Part shown: positions 33,998 through 35,097 of the stretch, piece by piece
Layout: every line of letters begins with the position of its first letter
Position numbering within the stretch: position 1 is the first letter of the stretch
Origin: Methanobacteriota archaeon
GTDB lineage: Archaea; Thermoplasmatota; Poseidoniia; Poseidoniales; Poseidoniaceae
DNA: 35,097 bases
Assembly (NCBI GenBank): GCA_018701175.1
Contig: JABIWF010000076.1
Span: 1 to 35,097 of the forward strand
Reading direction: 5' to 3'
Notes under the pieces: generated by a model
What the model was told of the DNA's origin: nothing
The model's database searches: none
What the model saw: only the letters and a program-made list of their open reading frames with translations
Translations under genes and position numbers: made by a program

Positions 33998-35095
33998 TTA
34001 TTCTTGTCCAGTTGCCCACAGAGGCATATTCTCGCACTCGTCAACGGTTAAGCCGGCGTTGCCAAACTTGGAAATCAGTGTCCTTCCCCCAGCCAATTCA
34101 ATCGCTTCACTGGTTTGTTTTGGGTGTCGTGTGAGTGCAACCATGCATCCACCTCCACCCGCCCCAGTGAGTTTAGCGCCGAGTGAAGTGGGTGCTGCCG
34201 CTCGGATGAGTGATTCGAGTTCAGGACACGACACGCCAAGGCCCTGAAGCATAATCTGATTCTCCATCATCGCTCTTCCCACTGCCTCATAATCACCTTC
34301 TTTGAGCGCTTGAATACCTCTCCGTGCAATCACTCCAATGGTTTGAATTTCTTTGATACGCTCAGGTTTTGCTGCGATGGCTGCAGCGACCTTTGCCACT
34401 TGGTTTGATGTTGGAGCGTAAACGCCTGTGTTTCCGATAACCAGGTACAAGTCTTCAGTCGAGTTTGGCAAGTTGACCGAGTGAAGATGCCATGTTCGTT
34501 CTCCATCCTCCATGTTGAGACGGCGTGTGTACAGGTACTCGACATCATTCTCCACGGCATCGCTTAGCAGCACTACGCCGCCATGAGCACACGTTGAGGC
34601 ATCCATCGGCGAAGCCCTGCCGGCTTGAGCCACCGCTTCAACAGCGTGAGCGAGTAGGGCGCATTCATCGAGAGATGTGACTTCTTTGCCGTGGACATAA
34701 TACTTCATCGATGAAACAGATTTTTGCGACGAAAGTTCGCGATTTTCTGCCGTGTATACATCGCTGTTGTCAATCGAACTCGAATAGCCTTCTGCCCATG
34801 TCGCTGGATTTTGTAAGTCATCGATCGATGTGAACCAGCGACCCCGAGCGCATCGTAACGCCGCACTTGCGGCAACTGAAAGGGCGGCTGATGAGCCAAG
34901 ACCTGATGCTGGAGGGATGTCTCCATTGACTTGGATGGTGACGCCTGGTGCGCCCTGGGATGTTTGCCAAAGGCGATTACGCAGTGCCTGAACATGGGGA
35001 TGTTTTCTCGAATCAAATTGCATTCCATCAATTTTCCAAGGAGTTTCACCGGTTTGAACGGATTCGAGCGTCACAGAAATGCGTTGCTCGATTGC
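33998..35095 (-). CDS. mvk: Mevalonate kinase, 5' end outside the window
   Basis: This GHMP kinase phosphorylates mevalonate for isoprenoid lipid synthesis. The ATP-binding loop PPASGLGSSAALSVA is followed by the catalytic Asp segment GRASPMDASTCAHGG and the C-terminal GAKLTGAGGGGCMVAL. The frame is open to the right edge (AIEQRISVTLES precedes the GTG at 35074), so that GTG is an internal Val codon and the N-terminus is missing. The distance between the ATP-binding Ser and the catalytic Asp is about 97 residues, where I recall roughly 45-60 in characterised enzymes. The extra block (FTSIDDLQNPATW to YYVHGKEV) is therefore an apparent insertion. The next gene downstream is tbp, in the same direction with its own promoter. 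Confidence 0.9.
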   Translation of the reverse strand, partial: AIEQRISVTLESVQTGETPWKIDGMQFDSRKHPHVQALRNRLWQTSQGAPGVTIQVNGDIPPASGLGSSAALSVAASAALRCARGRWFTSIDDLQNPATWAEGYSSSIDNSDVYTAENRELSSQKSVSSMKYYVHGKEVTSLDECALLAHAVEAVAQAGRASPMDASTCAHGGVVLLSDAVENDVEYLYTRRLNMEDGERTWHLHSVNLPNSTEDLYLVIGNTGVYAPTSNQVAKVAAAIAAKPERIKEIQTIGVIARRGIQALKEGDYEAVGRAMMENQIMLQGLGVSCPELESLIRAAAPTSLGAKLTGAGGGGCMVALTRHPKQTSEAIELAGGRTLISKFGNAGLTVDECENMPLWATGQE

Positions 35096-35097
35096 AA

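Noticed and set aside
33915-34037. Extended N-terminus of TBP
   Set aside because: It runs through the TATA box and into mevalonate kinase, and has no TBP-like sequence.

Overview
This window looks like a piece of a marine planktonic euryarchaeal genome, most probably Marine Group II (Candidatus Poseidoniales). Clear archaeal markers are a full-length TATA-binding protein, NMD3, an exosome Csl4-type protein, a METTL5-like methyltransferase, bifunctional phosphoglucose/phosphomannose isomerase, mevalonate kinase and a KaiC-like ATPase. The very large PKD/Ig-type surface proteins and giant subtilase fit MGII cell surfaces. The group assignment is inferred from gene content and was not tested by a tree. 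Coding density is very high. I saw no rRNA, tRNA, CRISPR array, insertion sequence or phage gene, and no intergenic gap is longer than about 110 bases.

Layout. (1) 3-10716, all minus strand: a long co-directional run of a GT-C-like membrane protein, a GT2 glycosyltransferase, aspartate-semialdehyde dehydrogenase, an acidic protein of unknown function, a small zinc-ribbon protein, a METTL5-like methyltransferase, a Csl4 protein fused to two RRM domains, a radical SAM/HhH enzyme, and a secreted calcium-binding repeat protein cut by the left edge. (2) 10764-11408, plus: a cytoplasmic M23-type protein, divergent from the run above across a 47-base spacer holding a perfect inverted repeat. (3) 11402-15808, minus: a CcmA-CcmB-like fusion, CcmC, CcmD-like, NMD3 and PGI/PMI, tightly packed. 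(4) 15899-23800, plus: rhomboid protease, giant membrane-anchored subtilase (both ending in a zinc ribbon) and GlmS. (5) 23804-25817: KaiC-like ATPase (minus), Maf-type pyrophosphatase (plus) and a SepF-like protein (minus). (6) 25830-33244, minus: two tandem paralogous surface proteins of about 1250 and 1190 residues sharing a cytoplasmic C-terminal motif. (7) 33300 to the right edge, minus: TBP and mevalonate kinase (5' end outside the window).

Themes. RNA and ribosome metabolism (Csl4-RRM, METTL5-like, NMD3), heme handling and cytochrome c maturation (CcmAB, CcmC, CcmD), sugar and surface building (PGI/PMI, GlmS, GT2, GT-C), cell-surface proteins and proteolysis (PKD pair, subtilase, rhomboid), and probable cell division (SepF-like, Maf). 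The most unusual observations are the Csl4-RRM-RRM fusion, the shared GLPxGWTxEQWxxYGxxYL tail on the two surface proteins, the adjacent rhomboid and subtilase with matching zinc-ribbon tails, and the stand-alone M23 protein in an organism expected to lack peptidoglycan. Several start codons are uncertain and are flagged.
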